Below are positions 43,576 through 52,857 of a DNA stretch of 64,000 nucleotides, piece after piece. The position numbers were made by a program, and so were the translations under genes. This stretch comes from Larkinella rosea. Lineage in GTDB: Bacteria; Bacteroidota; Bacteroidia; Cytophagales; Spirosomataceae. The notes below the pieces were generated by a model. The model did no database searches. It was not told where the DNA came from and worked only from the letters and a program-made list of their open reading frames with translations. The first letter of the stretch is position 1, and each line of letters begins with the position of its first letter. The stretch is from contig NZ_RQJO01000015.1 of the NCBI RefSeq assembly GCF_003858635.1, positions 372,001 through 436,000 of the forward strand, read 5' to 3'.

Positions 43576-44474
43576 AAACGCTGATTTTTCTACTGACGTT
43601 CGTGACCCTCTCCGCTGCTGCCCAGACCCGGCTGCAGGTGGTGACGAAAACCGTGGAAAAAGAGCTGGCCTACAGCGTCGGCCAGCGCGTGAACCTGACG
43701 GCCCAGAAAGCCGATATTACGATCAAAGGCTGGAGTAAACCGACGGTTCTGGTGCGGCTGAAACTGATTGCCAAACACCCCGAGCGCGAGGTGGCCGAAC
43801 GGGAACTGGGATACCTGAACTACGACATTCAAACCCGCAACAATACCATCGACCTGTCCAACCGCTTCACGATTCCGCAGCGGGCGGGTGCCATCAAGGG
43901 CAACCTGAAAGCGGTTTATGAAATCTGGGTGCCGATGCGCTGCCCGGTTTCGCTTCAGAATACATTCGGGGATGTCACCCTCAGCGATCTGGCCGGTGAC
44001 ACGAGTTTGAAGGTGGAATTTGGCAAACTAGCCATCGCGAACCTGAGCGGAAAAACAACGATAGTATCCGACTACGGCGACATCGACGCCAGCGAATTAA
44101 GCGGTTTTTTTACGATCAAAGCCGAAAAAGCCGAAATCACGCTCCGCGAACTGAGCGGCAGCGGAACCATCCAGAGCCGCTACGGCAAGCTGTCCATCCA
44201 GCCCGACGCCAGCCTGACCAGCCTAACCGTTCAGGCCGCCCGCACCGAAATTTTTCTGTATCCCAAACGGATGGATGATTTTCAGTATGAGGTGGAGACG
44301 AGCTATTCGACGGTTCAGGTGCCGGAAAATTACGCCGATTATTTGGGGCAATTCATGAACAAACGACGGTTTGATTACCAGCCATCCGGGCATAAACCAA
44401 TGATTTCGATCACCAATTCCTACAGCCCGGTCGTGATTCAACTGCTGGCGAGTGGCATGACGCTGGCAAAATAG
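43572..44474 (+). CDS. Exported DUF4097-like beta-solenoid protein
   Basis: 300 residues with a signal peptide (about 1-18, ending SAAAQ). The mature part resembles the DUF4097 fold: repeating short strands such as LQNTFGDVTLSDLAGDTSL, KLAIANLSGKTTIVSDYGD and AEITLRELSGSGTIQ, which would wind into a beta helix. It is probably periplasmic or on the outer leaflet. In Bacteroidota such proteins often follow ECF sigma/anti-sigma pairs; the function is not known. It overlaps the anti-sigma gene by 4 bp and is 9 bp ahead of an outer membrane protein. Confidence 0.85.
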   Translation: MKTLIFLLTFVTLSAAAQTRLQVVTKTVEKELAYSVGQRVNLTAQKADITIKGWSKPTVLVRLKLIAKHPEREVAERELGYLNYDIQTRNNTIDLSNRFTIPQRAGAIKGNLKAVYEIWVPMRCPVSLQNTFGDVTLSDLAGDTSLKVEFGKLAIANLSGKTTIVSDYGDIDASELSGFFTIKAEKAEITLRELSGSGTIQSRYGKLSIQPDASLTSLTVQAARTEIFLYPKRMDDFQYEVETSYSTVQVPENYADYLGQFMNKRRFDYQPSGHKPMISITNSYSPVVIQLLASGMTLAK

Positions 44475-44483
44475 AAAGACAGT

Positions 44484-45773
44484 ATGAAGCACCATAAACT
44501 ACTTGGAATGCTGCTGATTGCGATCAGTTTTAGCAGCTATGGACAATTTACGGCTGGATTGAAAGGAACACTGATCACGAGCATCAAGTCGCCCCGTTTT
44601 TTTGCAAAAGTGAACGGGTATGAAGTGTTCGAATCAAACAGCGGAGATGGGAAAGGCAGTGCCTGGGGGCCTTTTGTTCGCTATGACTTTCCCCGCTGGT
44701 ACGCGCAAATCGAAGCCAGTAAAGGGCAATACAGCCCGCCGGGCCTGACCGCATCGTCGCCGACCTATTCGTCCGGGACCTACATGAGGTTTAAACGGCA
44801 GGATGCCCGGTTGATTATTGGTTATAAACCACTGCCGTGGCTCCGGGTCAATGCGGGGGTGGTCGGTGTTCGCAATCGGTACCAATATCCGCTCTCCAAC
44901 GATTCTTACATCAAATACCTGCAAGAACAAATCCTGCAGTATCCGGATCGGATTGATAGTTATAAAGATAATCTTGAAGTAGCCCGAATCCTGGCGGCTG
45001 TTCAAACGAGTTATCAACTGTCCCTCACGGAAGGGCAGGTGGGAGTTGGAGCAGACGTCGGTGGTTTTACCTTCGATCTAACCTACAATCGCAGTCTGAG
45101 TCCTATTGTCGACGGGATTTATTACCAGGGAAAACCGTATACAATTGGGCAACACTACAGTTTTTGGTCGATCAGTGCGGGATACCGGCTTCTCCCGTTG
45201 AAGACGTTTTTGCTTCAGCCCCGCAAAAACAGACGAACCTACGAACGGATCAAAAAGACAATTCCGTATTACCGCAACGAAGTCAGTGCCGGCTTGGGCA
45301 TCACCAGTGATGATTTCGGTGGAGCCTGGATCTACGAAAACAGGTATACCCGCTACGTTCACCGCCGGTTTGGACTCACGGCGATTGCGGGACTGGTTCG
45401 CTCATTCGAAGATTACAGCCAATTTCTGCCTCAGGCACAAGTGGGTTATCAGCTTTCAACCCTTATTCGGGGTTTACCGCTCTACACCCGACGTCATCAT
45501 CTCGGACTCTCGGCTGGTCGGGTTTTCACCTTTGTTTCGGGTTTCAAACCATCGTATGGCAGTGGATATAATCGCAATGGTCAGCTCTATCTGCAAACCA
45601 TTAATGTCACTTCCAACAACCGATTTGAGAAACAGGGCCGGGGTGTGCAGTTTCAGGTCGATTACGAGTTTTTGCCAACGGATCACCTGGCCGCCGGTAC
45701 GTGGTTCCGATTCCAGAAGAGTGAGGTATTGAGGTATGCCGCAATGGGTTTTCAAATAGGATACCGTTTTTGA
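44484..45773 (+). CDS. Exported protein with two outer-membrane-barrel-like modules
   Basis: 429 residues with a signal peptide (about 1-21, ending SSYGQ). Residues about 22-240 look like a PorT-type outer membrane barrel (GLKGTLITSI, WYAQIEASKGQYS, DARLIIGYKPLPWLRVNAG, ISAGYRLLPL). A basic linker (PRKNRRTYERIKK) follows. Residues about 265-429 form a second strand-rich module (EVSAGLGITSDDFGGAW, RFGLTAIAGLV, AAMGFQIGYRF) ending in Phe. The neighbouring gene shows a similar pair in reverse order. Function unknown; likely an outer membrane structure controlled by the sigma factor upstream. Confidence 0.78.
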   Translation: MKHHKLLGMLLIAISFSSYGQFTAGLKGTLITSIKSPRFFAKVNGYEVFESNSGDGKGSAWGPFVRYDFPRWYAQIEASKGQYSPPGLTASSPTYSSGTYMRFKRQDARLIIGYKPLPWLRVNAGVVGVRNRYQYPLSNDSYIKYLQEQILQYPDRIDSYKDNLEVARILAAVQTSYQLSLTEGQVGVGADVGGFTFDLTYNRSLSPIVDGIYYQGKPYTIGQHYSFWSISAGYRLLPLKTFLLQPRKNRRTYERIKKTIPYYRNEVSAGLGITSDDFGGAWIYENRYTRYVHRRFGLTAIAGLVRSFEDYSQFLPQAQVGYQLSTLIRGLPLYTRRHHLGLSAGRVFTFVSGFKPSYGSGYNRNGQLYLQTINVTSNNRFEKQGRGVQFQVDYEFLPTDHLAAGTWFRFQKSEVLRYAAMGFQIGYRF

Positions 45774-45779
45774 TCTGTC

Positions 45780-46949
45780 ATGACTATGAATCGCATTGGC
45801 TCTGTTTTATCAATGGTGCTGCTAATCGTAACCGGCCAACAGGCGGTTTTTGCACAAAAGACGGCATCATACCGCTGGGAAATATCGGCGGGAGGAAATA
45901 CCTTGCAATCATCCGAAGTGTCGTCAACTGGCTGGCTCATTCGGCAGCAGGTGACCTATTTCCCGCTTAAACACATCGGTATTTCGGCGGGAGCGGGTTG
46001 GGGAAAGATGGAAAATCTGACGCCCCTGACGACCATCACGGATCAAAAGGAACTGCTGAAACTGTTTTACCGGCAATACAATACAACGGAATTGAATGCC
46101 GTGTGGGCACCGATCCGGGGGCGTCGGCATACGCTGCGTTTGACGGCGGGGCTGGCGATGTGGCGGCTGCGTGCGATGAACGTGGATAGCGTGATTTCCA
46201 GCAGTCCGCGTTGGCAGCAGGCCGAAATTGTGCCTGACTTTGTCGATTCCCGGCGGCTGATTCCTCAGATCGGGTTGGGCTATCAGGTGAATATAACCCC
46301 CCGCTGGTTGTTGGGCGTCGATGCCCGGGCGTATCGGGTCGGAGCCAGAAAAACCGCTACGACACTGGGGCTGACGGCGGCTTACCGGTTTCATCTCAAT
46401 GCGGATTCGCTGGGACTTACCAAACTGAATTGGCAGGATCTGAAAATCGGTGTTCGGCTGGGCGCTACCTACAGTGCCGGAAATGGCCAGTCGAACTACG
46501 GTTCCTACCGAGCCCGCATGATTGCTGGGCTTTGGGCCGAGCTCCCGATCTCGCTGACGTGGTCGGCACGGGGCGAAATCAGCTACGCCCAGCGGGGGTA
46601 CCGGATTCGGGAATATAAACGAGGGAACATGCGGCTTTTGCCCGCCGTTTCCAGCCAGAGTTTTCTGGATTGGACCATTCTGTTCTCGCACGAAATCGCC
46701 TACCGCTGGCGGCTATTGATGGGACCTCAACTCGCGATCTTCCTGAATGGCCGGGAAGAACTGGATGGCAAACCGGCCCCGGTTCGCCCCCGCCATTTCA
46801 GTGGCGTTGTTTTCGGGACATCGGTTCAACTCTCCGATCGGCTGCAGATCGACGGGCGTTACCAACGCGATATTCTTTCTTTTTCGACGAATCAGGGTGG
46901 TGGTCTGCACGGCTTTCAGCTTGGCATGAGCTATTCACTGAACTACTAA
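45780..46949 (+). CDS. Exported protein with two outer-membrane-barrel-like modules, reverse order
   Basis: 389 residues with a signal peptide (about 1-25, ending VFAQK); a second ATG at 45786 is possible. Residues about 28-215 resemble the second module of the preceding protein (WEISAGGNTLQSSEVSSTGW, HIGISAGAGWGKME, IPQIGLGYQVNITPRW). Residues about 220-389 have the PorT-like pattern (KIGVRLGATYSAGNG, IAGLWAELPISLTWSARGEI, SYAQRGYRIREY, FQLGMSYSLNY). The start is 6 bp after the previous stop, so the genes are co-transcribed. No enzyme motif; an outer membrane location is inferred from strand pattern and the Tyr-rich end. Confidence 0.78.
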   Translation: MTMNRIGSVLSMVLLIVTGQQAVFAQKTASYRWEISAGGNTLQSSEVSSTGWLIRQQVTYFPLKHIGISAGAGWGKMENLTPLTTITDQKELLKLFYRQYNTTELNAVWAPIRGRRHTLRLTAGLAMWRLRAMNVDSVISSSPRWQQAEIVPDFVDSRRLIPQIGLGYQVNITPRWLLGVDARAYRVGARKTATTLGLTAAYRFHLNADSLGLTKLNWQDLKIGVRLGATYSAGNGQSNYGSYRARMIAGLWAELPISLTWSARGEISYAQRGYRIREYKRGNMRLLPAVSSQSFLDWTILFSHEIAYRWRLLMGPQLAIFLNGREELDGKPAPVRPRHFSGVVFGTSVQLSDRLQIDGRYQRDILSFSTNQGGGLHGFQLGMSYSLNY

Positions 46950-46958
46950 ACCAACATC

Positions 46959-47723
46959 ATGAAAACTATATCCACTACCATTCTCTTCTTCCTAACCGGT
47001 TTTTTGTCCATTCACGCTCAGCAAACTACTTATTCACAGGAAGATAGTACCGTTACAATCAGCGAATTAAAGCGGGTTTATCGGTACATTACGCGGGCCA
47101 ATGTGGAAGAGAAAACGCTGTTGAAGATCGGTATTCGGCCCAATTCGCTTTCGCCTTTTTCCGAAGATGATAGAAACTCTCATTTTGGCCTTAATTTAGA
47201 AATGGTAGTGGAGCATAAAATACATCCGTCGGTTTCCATCTTGGTCGGAATAGATTATGTTCCTCTCTATAACTCAATAAAAGGATATACATCCTCTCCT
47301 CAAGCGGGTTCAAAACGAACCTTGCGATTTATCAGCCACGACGTAAAAGCCCGATTTGGTACTCGTTACTACTATGCAATGTCTAGGCGTATCCGAGACG
47401 GAAAGACGGCTAATAATTTTTCAGGAAATTATGTCGGATTAAACGTTAGTCGCCCGGTGCTTTATCAATTTACTCGTTACGATTACGATTCTCAAACAGG
47501 AGAACCTACCGCATCCAAACACAAAACTCCTCTGTTCAGATTAGATCAGCCATCCTTGGAACTCAACTGGGGCTTACAACGACGGCTCTGGCGATTGGGG
47601 TATATTGATGTGAGTGCTGGCCCCAGAATTACTTTTATCGGCGAAAGTTCTTTACCGGTGAATAACGAAAAATACACTACGTTCTCTTTTCAATTCAATG
47701 CTTTGATTGGTTTGGGCTGGTAA
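46959..47723 (+). CDS. Exported beta-rich protein, probable outer membrane barrel
   Basis: 254 residues with a signal peptide (about 1-20, ending SIHAQ). The mature part has strands such as LLKIGIRPNSLSPF, HFGLNLEMVVEHKIHPSVSI, LVGIDYVPLYNSI and ISHDVKARFGTRYYYAMS, ending FNALIGLGW. It is probably a single barrel. It is 9 bp after the two-module protein and is the last gene before a strong terminator. The DNA is more AT-rich than its neighbours, which may mean a different origin. No function can be assigned. Confidence 0.75.
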   Translation: MKTISTTILFFLTGFLSIHAQQTTYSQEDSTVTISELKRVYRYITRANVEEKTLLKIGIRPNSLSPFSEDDRNSHFGLNLEMVVEHKIHPSVSILVGIDYVPLYNSIKGYTSSPQAGSKRTLRFISHDVKARFGTRYYYAMSRRIRDGKTANNFSGNYVGLNVSRPVLYQFTRYDYDSQTGEPTASKHKTPLFRLDQPSLELNWGLQRRLWRLGYIDVSAGPRITFIGESSLPVNNEKYTTFSFQFNALIGLGW

Positions 47724-47733
47724 TCGAGTGATT

Positions 47734-47775
47734 TTAATTCCGACCGGTTTTCAATTTGAAAACCGGTCGGAATTA
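47734..47775. terminator. Bidirectional terminator, perfect 42-bp palindrome
   Basis: A 21-bp arm (47734-47754, with CCGACCGGTTTTCAA) is followed without a spacer by its exact complement (47755-47775) and then TCTTTTTT. It lies between the convergent ends of the outer membrane gene (47723) and SusD-like gene (47788). The arms contain the frequent AAAACCGG word in both orientations. Confidence 0.93.
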
Positions 47776-47787
47776 ATCTTTTTTGCA

Positions 47788-49089
47788 TCAAATCGCCGGA
47801 TCGGCCGGAGTACTTGGGTTTGTTAAGCGTTCCTGATCGGGATACGGGTAAAAATTCCGGTTTCGTTCGGTCAGGTTGGTCGGCGGGGCGGGGCGGCCAA
47901 ACCGGCGGCTGTCTTCGAGCCGCAGGCCGGTCAGGAACAGTTCGGTTCCGCGCTGCTTGTAAATCTCCGTTAATAACGCTTCGGATGTAACCGCTCCGGC
48001 GTAAGCCGCCAGGCCGGGGTAAACGCCAAATGGATCACCGGTTTTTTGCGTCCGAACGGCGTTGATGTCGTTCACGGCGGCATTCAGATCGCCGTTGCTG
48101 CGCACCAGCGCTTCCGCCCGAATCAACCGCACTTCGTCGGGCATATACACCGGAATGGGCCGGTCGATGGCGTCGAAAAATCCTTTGAGCGTTTTCAGAG
48201 CTTCGCCGTTAACGGTTTTATCCGGCGTGGTCAGGTAAAACGCCAGCCGACCGTCGCCCGCTTCGAGCAGGGTGGCGGGTAAGCCCAGATTAGCGCGGGG
48301 CGCGTAATTCGCCGAAATCTGAATCTGCTGATAAATCGGATTCGGGCTTTGCGTGTTGTACACAAACTGCGAGCGGGCCGTCAGGTTCACCGCATTGGCA
48401 GCCGCGAGAGCCGCCGGGTAATTGCCAGCCGCCAGATTATACCGCGCCCGGTAGGCCTGAATGGTGTTGACCAGATCGAAATCCGGGCCCGTCACCTGAC
48501 TGGTAAACGTCGCCGAGGGCGCATTGGTGGCCACAAGGGAAGCAGCTTCGTCCAATAACCGGATGGCTTCGGTCAGGGCGGCTTTGCGGTCGGAGAACGT
48601 CACCGAACCGGTTTTGCTGGTTTGCAGCGGCAGTTGTTCAAACGCCGTGGCGAGTCCGCCGAGCGCCATCGCCTTGAACAGATTGGCGTGGGCGACAATG
48701 CCGCTCCGCAAAGCGGGTTCGTTGGCTAAAACCGTTGGCGCATTGGCAATGATATCCTCCGCCATGCCCATCACCCGCAGCATCCGCAGCCAGAGACCCA
48801 GCACATTCCCGTTGAACGTCGGCAGGCCCGTACCGCCCGCTTCCAGTTCCAGAATGTTCGTAAAGGTCGTAATGCCCTTGATTTCGCGCGTGGTGGTGCC
48901 GGGGGCCAGCAGCAGCGATTCGAGTGCGGAGGTCGAATAAAACTGCCGCATCCCGATGCTGAGCGTAATCATGCCGTCGCGGGTGCTGAGAACCTGCGCA
49001 TCGGTGGGGCCGTTAGGGTTGGTGATATCGAGCTGACAACCCGCCAGCAGCAGAAAAGTGAGGAAAATTAAAAATCGTGTTGGCTTCAT
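47788..49089 (-). CDS. SusD/RagB-like lipoprotein
   Basis: 433 residues with lipobox LLAGC (Cys18). SusD-type elements: CQLDITNPNGPTDAQVLSTRDG at the mature start, helical hairpins (LRSGIVAHANLFKAMALGGLATAFEQLPL), AALTEAIRLLDEAASLV, and the C-terminal EVRLIRAEALVR and RGTELFLTGLRLEDSRRFGRP. It is shorter than the first SusD of this window and belongs to a different subgroup. It follows the second SusC gene (61-bp gap). No sigma/FecR pair is beside it, so regulation differs from the first pair. Confidence 0.93.
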   Translation of the reverse strand: MKPTRFLIFLTFLLLAGCQLDITNPNGPTDAQVLSTRDGMITLSIGMRQFYSTSALESLLLAPGTTTREIKGITTFTNILELEAGGTGLPTFNGNVLGLWLRMLRVMGMAEDIIANAPTVLANEPALRSGIVAHANLFKAMALGGLATAFEQLPLQTSKTGSVTFSDRKAALTEAIRLLDEAASLVATNAPSATFTSQVTGPDFDLVNTIQAYRARYNLAAGNYPAALAAANAVNLTARSQFVYNTQSPNPIYQQIQISANYAPRANLGLPATLLEAGDGRLAFYLTTPDKTVNGEALKTLKGFFDAIDRPIPVYMPDEVRLIRAEALVRSNGDLNAAVNDINAVRTQKTGDPFGVYPGLAAYAGAVTSEALLTEIYKQRGTELFLTGLRLEDSRRFGRPAPPTNLTERNRNFYPYPDQERLTNPSTPADPAI

Positions 49090-49150
49090 AGGGATGAATG
49101 GAAAGAACAGGAGTTGGTCGAAACCGCTCCCGGTTTACCCGATAAAATCG

Positions 49151-52100
49151 TTAAAACGTTGCGTTGATGCCCGCGGTCAATGTGCGCGGAATGGGAACCT
49201 CCACAAAATCGAAGCCCCGGACGGCGTTGGATTGACCAGCCGCGTTCGTTTCCGGATCATACCCGCTGTAGTTGTCGATCGACAACAGGTTCCGACCGGC
49301 TACGCTAAACCGCACGTTGCGGAAACCCCAGAACTTCGGCGTTACCGTGTAGGCCACCGAAAGCTCCCGGAGTTTGGCGAACGAACCGTCTTCGATCCAG
49401 TTCTCGAAAATGCTGAACAGGGCCGCACTCGTGCCTTTCGGAACTTCCCCGCGCAGTTCGGGTTCGTAGCCTTTCAAGCCGCCGTACAGGTCACGGTCGC
49501 CGACGCGCTTGGTGAAGTTAAAGACGTCGAAATTCCGCATGGCGTCCCACTGCATCCGGAACGACCAGCGCGATCCTACCGACACTTCGTTGATCAGCGA
49601 GTAAATCGCGGTCGGGTTGGGGTTGCCAATGACCTTGCTCAAAATCGTGCCGCTCGGCTGGCCATCTGCGCCCCGTTGAACGGTGTACGTACCGTTGGCA
49701 CCCTGAACGCCACGTTCGCGCTGGGGCAAACCGCCGGGTGTCAGCAACAGACTTCCGTCGGGATTGCGGGCAAAAAACGTGGCGTAAAACGCGCCCAGCG
49801 AATACCCGTTGACGGCGGCTACCTGACCAAAACCGCCCGCGAAAGGCAATACGCCGTTACCTTCGACCCCGTTCGTAATGTTCTTGTTGCGCGTATAGGT
49901 CGCGGTGATGTTCCAGCGTACCTTTTTCGTCTCCACCGGAATCGCCCGAACCAGCGCTTCAAAACCCCGGTTGGTCATGGTTCCGATGTTGACAAACCGA
50001 TTGTTGTAGCCGCTGCTGGGCGACAGTGTGCGGTTTAGAATCAAATCCTTCACCTCCTTGTGGTAATAGGTGAACTCGACGCCGATGCGGTTTTTGACCA
50101 GGCTGAAATCCGTGCCGATTTCGAGTTCGGTTTGCCGTTCGGGTTTCACACTGAAGTTCCCTAACTGTGCGGGGGCTGCATAGCCCACCAGACCACCCAC
50201 CGATACCGGCGAATAATTGGTAAACCGGTCGTAGGGACCGATGGCCGTCAGGTTACCCGCCTGGCCCCAGGCGGCCCGGATTTTAAAATCCGGTAAGACG
50301 TTCGCCAGCGACGACTCTTTCCAGAACGGCTCTTCCGACACCACGTACGAGCCGCTGAGTTTGGGATAGAACTGCCAGCGGTTGTCGACACCGTAGACCG
50401 AAGCGGCATCGACCCGACCGGCGGCTGTCACGAAAAACCGGTTGAACAGCCCGAAGGTTTGCTGCGCAAAGACGCCGAAGAAACTCCGTTCGGTCCGGGT
50501 TTCAGCCGCCACAATATTGGCTCCGTTGTTGATGGTCTGGCCGAAAACGCCCAACTGCTGGGCCGTAATGCCCGTTCCAAAACTGCGGTCGTATTGCACC
50601 GTCGCCCCGATGCCGGTCGTGGATTTCAGCCAGTCGGTCGGGCTGGCCTGGTAGCGAATGTTGAGGTCGTTGTTCAACTGTAAAACCGACGCTTCGCTTT
50701 TGCGCGAATAACCGGCGTTGTACGACGGTGTCGTGTTGTTGGGCGGAATGTAGCCCGTGGCGAGTTGGGAATAAGTGTCCAGGCCGAACGTGAAGTCGAT
50801 GCCCAGACCGGGCAGGGGCGTCAGATTTAGCTGGGCGTCGCCAATGTACCGGCTGGTGCGCTGGCGAAAGTCGAAGCGGGCAATGGCTTCCAGCGGGTTG
50901 GTGCGCCGAACCACCGCAACCGGAGCGGTCGATGGGTAAATGCCCGTGGCCGGATCGGGTTGCGGATTGATGAAGTTGTTGCTGAAAATAAAACCGGTCA
51001 GGGCGCCGTAGGCTTCGTTGATCCCGCCGTTCGGAATTTCGTGGCTGCTGCTGTAGGTATACGCTGAACCGATGCTTAGCGTCGCCCATTTGGTCAGCGT
51101 CTGCTGAATCCGCATCCGGCTGGACGCCCGGCTGAAATCCGCTCCGCGAACAATGCCCTGATTGGCGAACAGCGAACCGGAGAAAAAATACTGGGTATTG
51201 GCCGTTCCGCCCGCTACCGACAGGTATTGCTCGTGGCCGGTGGCGGTTCTGAAAATATCTTTCTGAAGATCGTAACGCGTAACCGGGGTCTGCGTGTTAT
51301 CCGTCACGGTCGCGTTGGTAAAATTGGTCGGTTGTTCGTTGTAGGGCAGCGTTTTGCGAATATCGCTCAACCGAAACTGGGTGGAAAAGGTAATCGTCGG
51401 GCGACCTTCCTGACCCCGCTTGGTGAAAATCTGCACCACGCCGTTGTTGGCCCGCGATCCGTAAATGGCCGCAGCGGCTGCGCCTTTGATGATTTCGATG
51501 CGCTCGATGTCGTTCGGGTTGATGTCGACCAGGCGGTTTTGCGAATAGCCCCCCAAATCGATCAACTCCCGCGAGTCGTTGTTGACGATGACGCCATCGA
51601 CAATGTACAGCGGATCGGACGAGCCGACGATGGTGCTGGGCCCGCGCAGCCGGACGCTGATCCCCCCGGCAGGGTTGCCGGAGTTCTGGGTGATTTGGGC
51701 ACCGGAAACTTTCCCCGCCAGTGCCTGATCGATCGACGTAGCGGCTGAAAGTTGCAGATCCTTGGCCTGGACTGTCGCAATGGTATTGCCAAGCTGTTTC
51801 CGGCTGGTGGCACCGGAGGTTCCGGTGACGACCACTTCGTCGAGGCCCAGTGCGTCATCCGCTAACGTGCTGTTGGTTGACACGGTAGTAGCCTGCGACA
51901 ACGTAACGCTCTGCCGCTGGGTTTGATAACCGATGGAACTGAACTGGAGCGTGTAGGTGCCGGGGGCCAGACTAGCCGTAAAGCGATAGGCACCGGTCTG
52001 GTCGGAAATGCCACCTGAGGTGGTGCCAACGATACCGACCGACGCGCCGGGCATGGGCTTGCCATCGGATTTCGTCGTCACCTTCCCCTGAAACGTGTAC

Positions 52101-52198
52101 GTTGTACTTTGGGCCTGAATTTCCCAACCAACCAACAGAAAAAGAACCCGTAGTAGCCAGTGAAAGCTACTTCTCACCTGTAATCGTTTTGATTTCAT
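49151..52198 (-). CDS. SusC-type TonB-dependent receptor without STN domain
   Basis: 1015 residues. The signal peptide (ending WEIQAQ) is followed by a carboxypeptidase-like beta domain (FQGKVTTKSDGKPMPGASVGIVG, SSIGYQTQRQSV). The plug starts at LDEVVVTGTSGATSRKQLG and contains SDPLYIVDGVIVNN, IERIEIIKGAAAAAIYGSRA and VVQIFTKRG. A beta barrel ends TLTAGINATF. There is no STN domain, so it is unlikely to signal through FecR. It pairs with the SusD-like lipoprotein downstream. The ligand is not evident. It heads a two-gene leftward operon with a 215-bp gap to the divergent ABA4-like gene. Confidence 0.95.
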   Translation of the reverse strand: MKSKRLQVRSSFHWLLRVLFLLVGWEIQAQSTTYTFQGKVTTKSDGKPMPGASVGIVGTTSGGISDQTGAYRFTASLAPGTYTLQFSSIGYQTQRQSVTLSQATTVSTNSTLADDALGLDEVVVTGTSGATSRKQLGNTIATVQAKDLQLSAATSIDQALAGKVSGAQITQNSGNPAGGISVRLRGPSTIVGSSDPLYIVDGVIVNNDSRELIDLGGYSQNRLVDINPNDIERIEIIKGAAAAAIYGSRANNGVVQIFTKRGQEGRPTITFSTQFRLSDIRKTLPYNEQPTNFTNATVTDNTQTPVTRYDLQKDIFRTATGHEQYLSVAGGTANTQYFFSGSLFANQGIVRGADFSRASSRMRIQQTLTKWATLSIGSAYTYSSSHEIPNGGINEAYGALTGFIFSNNFINPQPDPATGIYPSTAPVAVVRRTNPLEAIARFDFRQRTSRYIGDAQLNLTPLPGLGIDFTFGLDTYSQLATGYIPPNNTTPSYNAGYSRKSEASVLQLNNDLNIRYQASPTDWLKSTTGIGATVQYDRSFGTGITAQQLGVFGQTINNGANIVAAETRTERSFFGVFAQQTFGLFNRFFVTAAGRVDAASVYGVDNRWQFYPKLSGSYVVSEEPFWKESSLANVLPDFKIRAAWGQAGNLTAIGPYDRFTNYSPVSVGGLVGYAAPAQLGNFSVKPERQTELEIGTDFSLVKNRIGVEFTYYHKEVKDLILNRTLSPSSGYNNRFVNIGTMTNRGFEALVRAIPVETKKVRWNITATYTRNKNITNGVEGNGVLPFAGGFGQVAAVNGYSLGAFYATFFARNPDGSLLLTPGGLPQRERGVQGANGTYTVQRGADGQPSGTILSKVIGNPNPTAIYSLINEVSVGSRWSFRMQWDAMRNFDVFNFTKRVGDRDLYGGLKGYEPELRGEVPKGTSAALFSIFENWIEDGSFAKLRELSVAYTVTPKFWGFRNVRFSVAGRNLLSIDNYSGYDPETNAAGQSNAVRGFDFVEVPIPRTLTAGINATF

Positions 52199-52413
52199 AG
52201 AATGTTGATAAAAAACCTGTAAATAACACGAAGATCGATTGTCCGTCTAGTAAGTAACTGATTTTTTGGGAAAGAAAAAACCCGTTTTTGACGAGCGGAA
52301 GGAGCTTCAATGCCCGAAAAGTGCGGACACTTTCCGGAACAGCGCAACGATTGGGGTAGTTTTTCCTGACTGTCAATTACTTTCTGTAATTTGTCGGACT
52401 CAACTCTAAAGCC

Positions 52414-52839
52414 ATGAACACAGAAACCGTTTTCCAAATCGTCAATACCCTTGTTCTGCCCCAATGGCTGCTGATGATTGTCGCTCCCCGCTGGAAACCG
52501 ACCGAATTCCTGGCTAAATCGCTCCTGATTCCGGCGCTGCTGGCGGTTTTTTACATTTATTACCTTTTTTTCGGAAATAGTGCCCTCGATTTGCAATCGT
52601 TCAGCACGCTGGCGGGTGTAAAAACGTTATTCAGCCAGGACACCGGGCTGCTGGCTGGCTGGATTCACTACCTGGCGTTCGATTTGACGGTGGGAAGCTG
52701 GATGCTGCGCCATGGCCAGCGCCGGAAAGTGGCGCACGGCTGGCTGATTCCGTGTCTGATTTTGTGTTTCCTGCTGGGGCCGGTTGGATTGCTGCTGTAT
52801 CTCGGCGTTCGATCGGCGAAGTCGCAGAAAATTTATTGA
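52414..52839 (+). CDS. ABA4-like (DUF4281) membrane protein
   Basis: A 141-residue protein with four membrane helices: about 6-25 (FQIVNTLVLPQWLLMIVAP), 32-55 (AKSLLIPALLAVFYIYYLFF), 82-100 (GWIHYLAFDLTVGSWMLRHG) and 110-133 (WLIPCLILCFLLGPVGLLLY). The motif GWIHYLAFDLTVG with the GP(V/T)G end is typical of the ABA4-like family, which in plants is involved in neoxanthin formation. The bacterial role is unknown, perhaps carotenoid-related. Confidence 0.88.
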   Translation: MNTETVFQIVNTLVLPQWLLMIVAPRWKPTEFLAKSLLIPALLAVFYIYYLFFGNSALDLQSFSTLAGVKTLFSQDTGLLAGWIHYLAFDLTVGSWMLRHGQRRKVAHGWLIPCLILCFLLGPVGLLLYLGVRSAKSQKIY

Positions 52840-52857
52840 TACCTTACTTTTGTGCCG

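Noticed and set aside
52845-52852. Promoter for the TraB/GumN gene
   Set aside because: TACTTTTG fits the -7 consensus, but no TTG lies at the -33 position and the gene is only 18 bp after its neighbour, so co-transcription is as likely.
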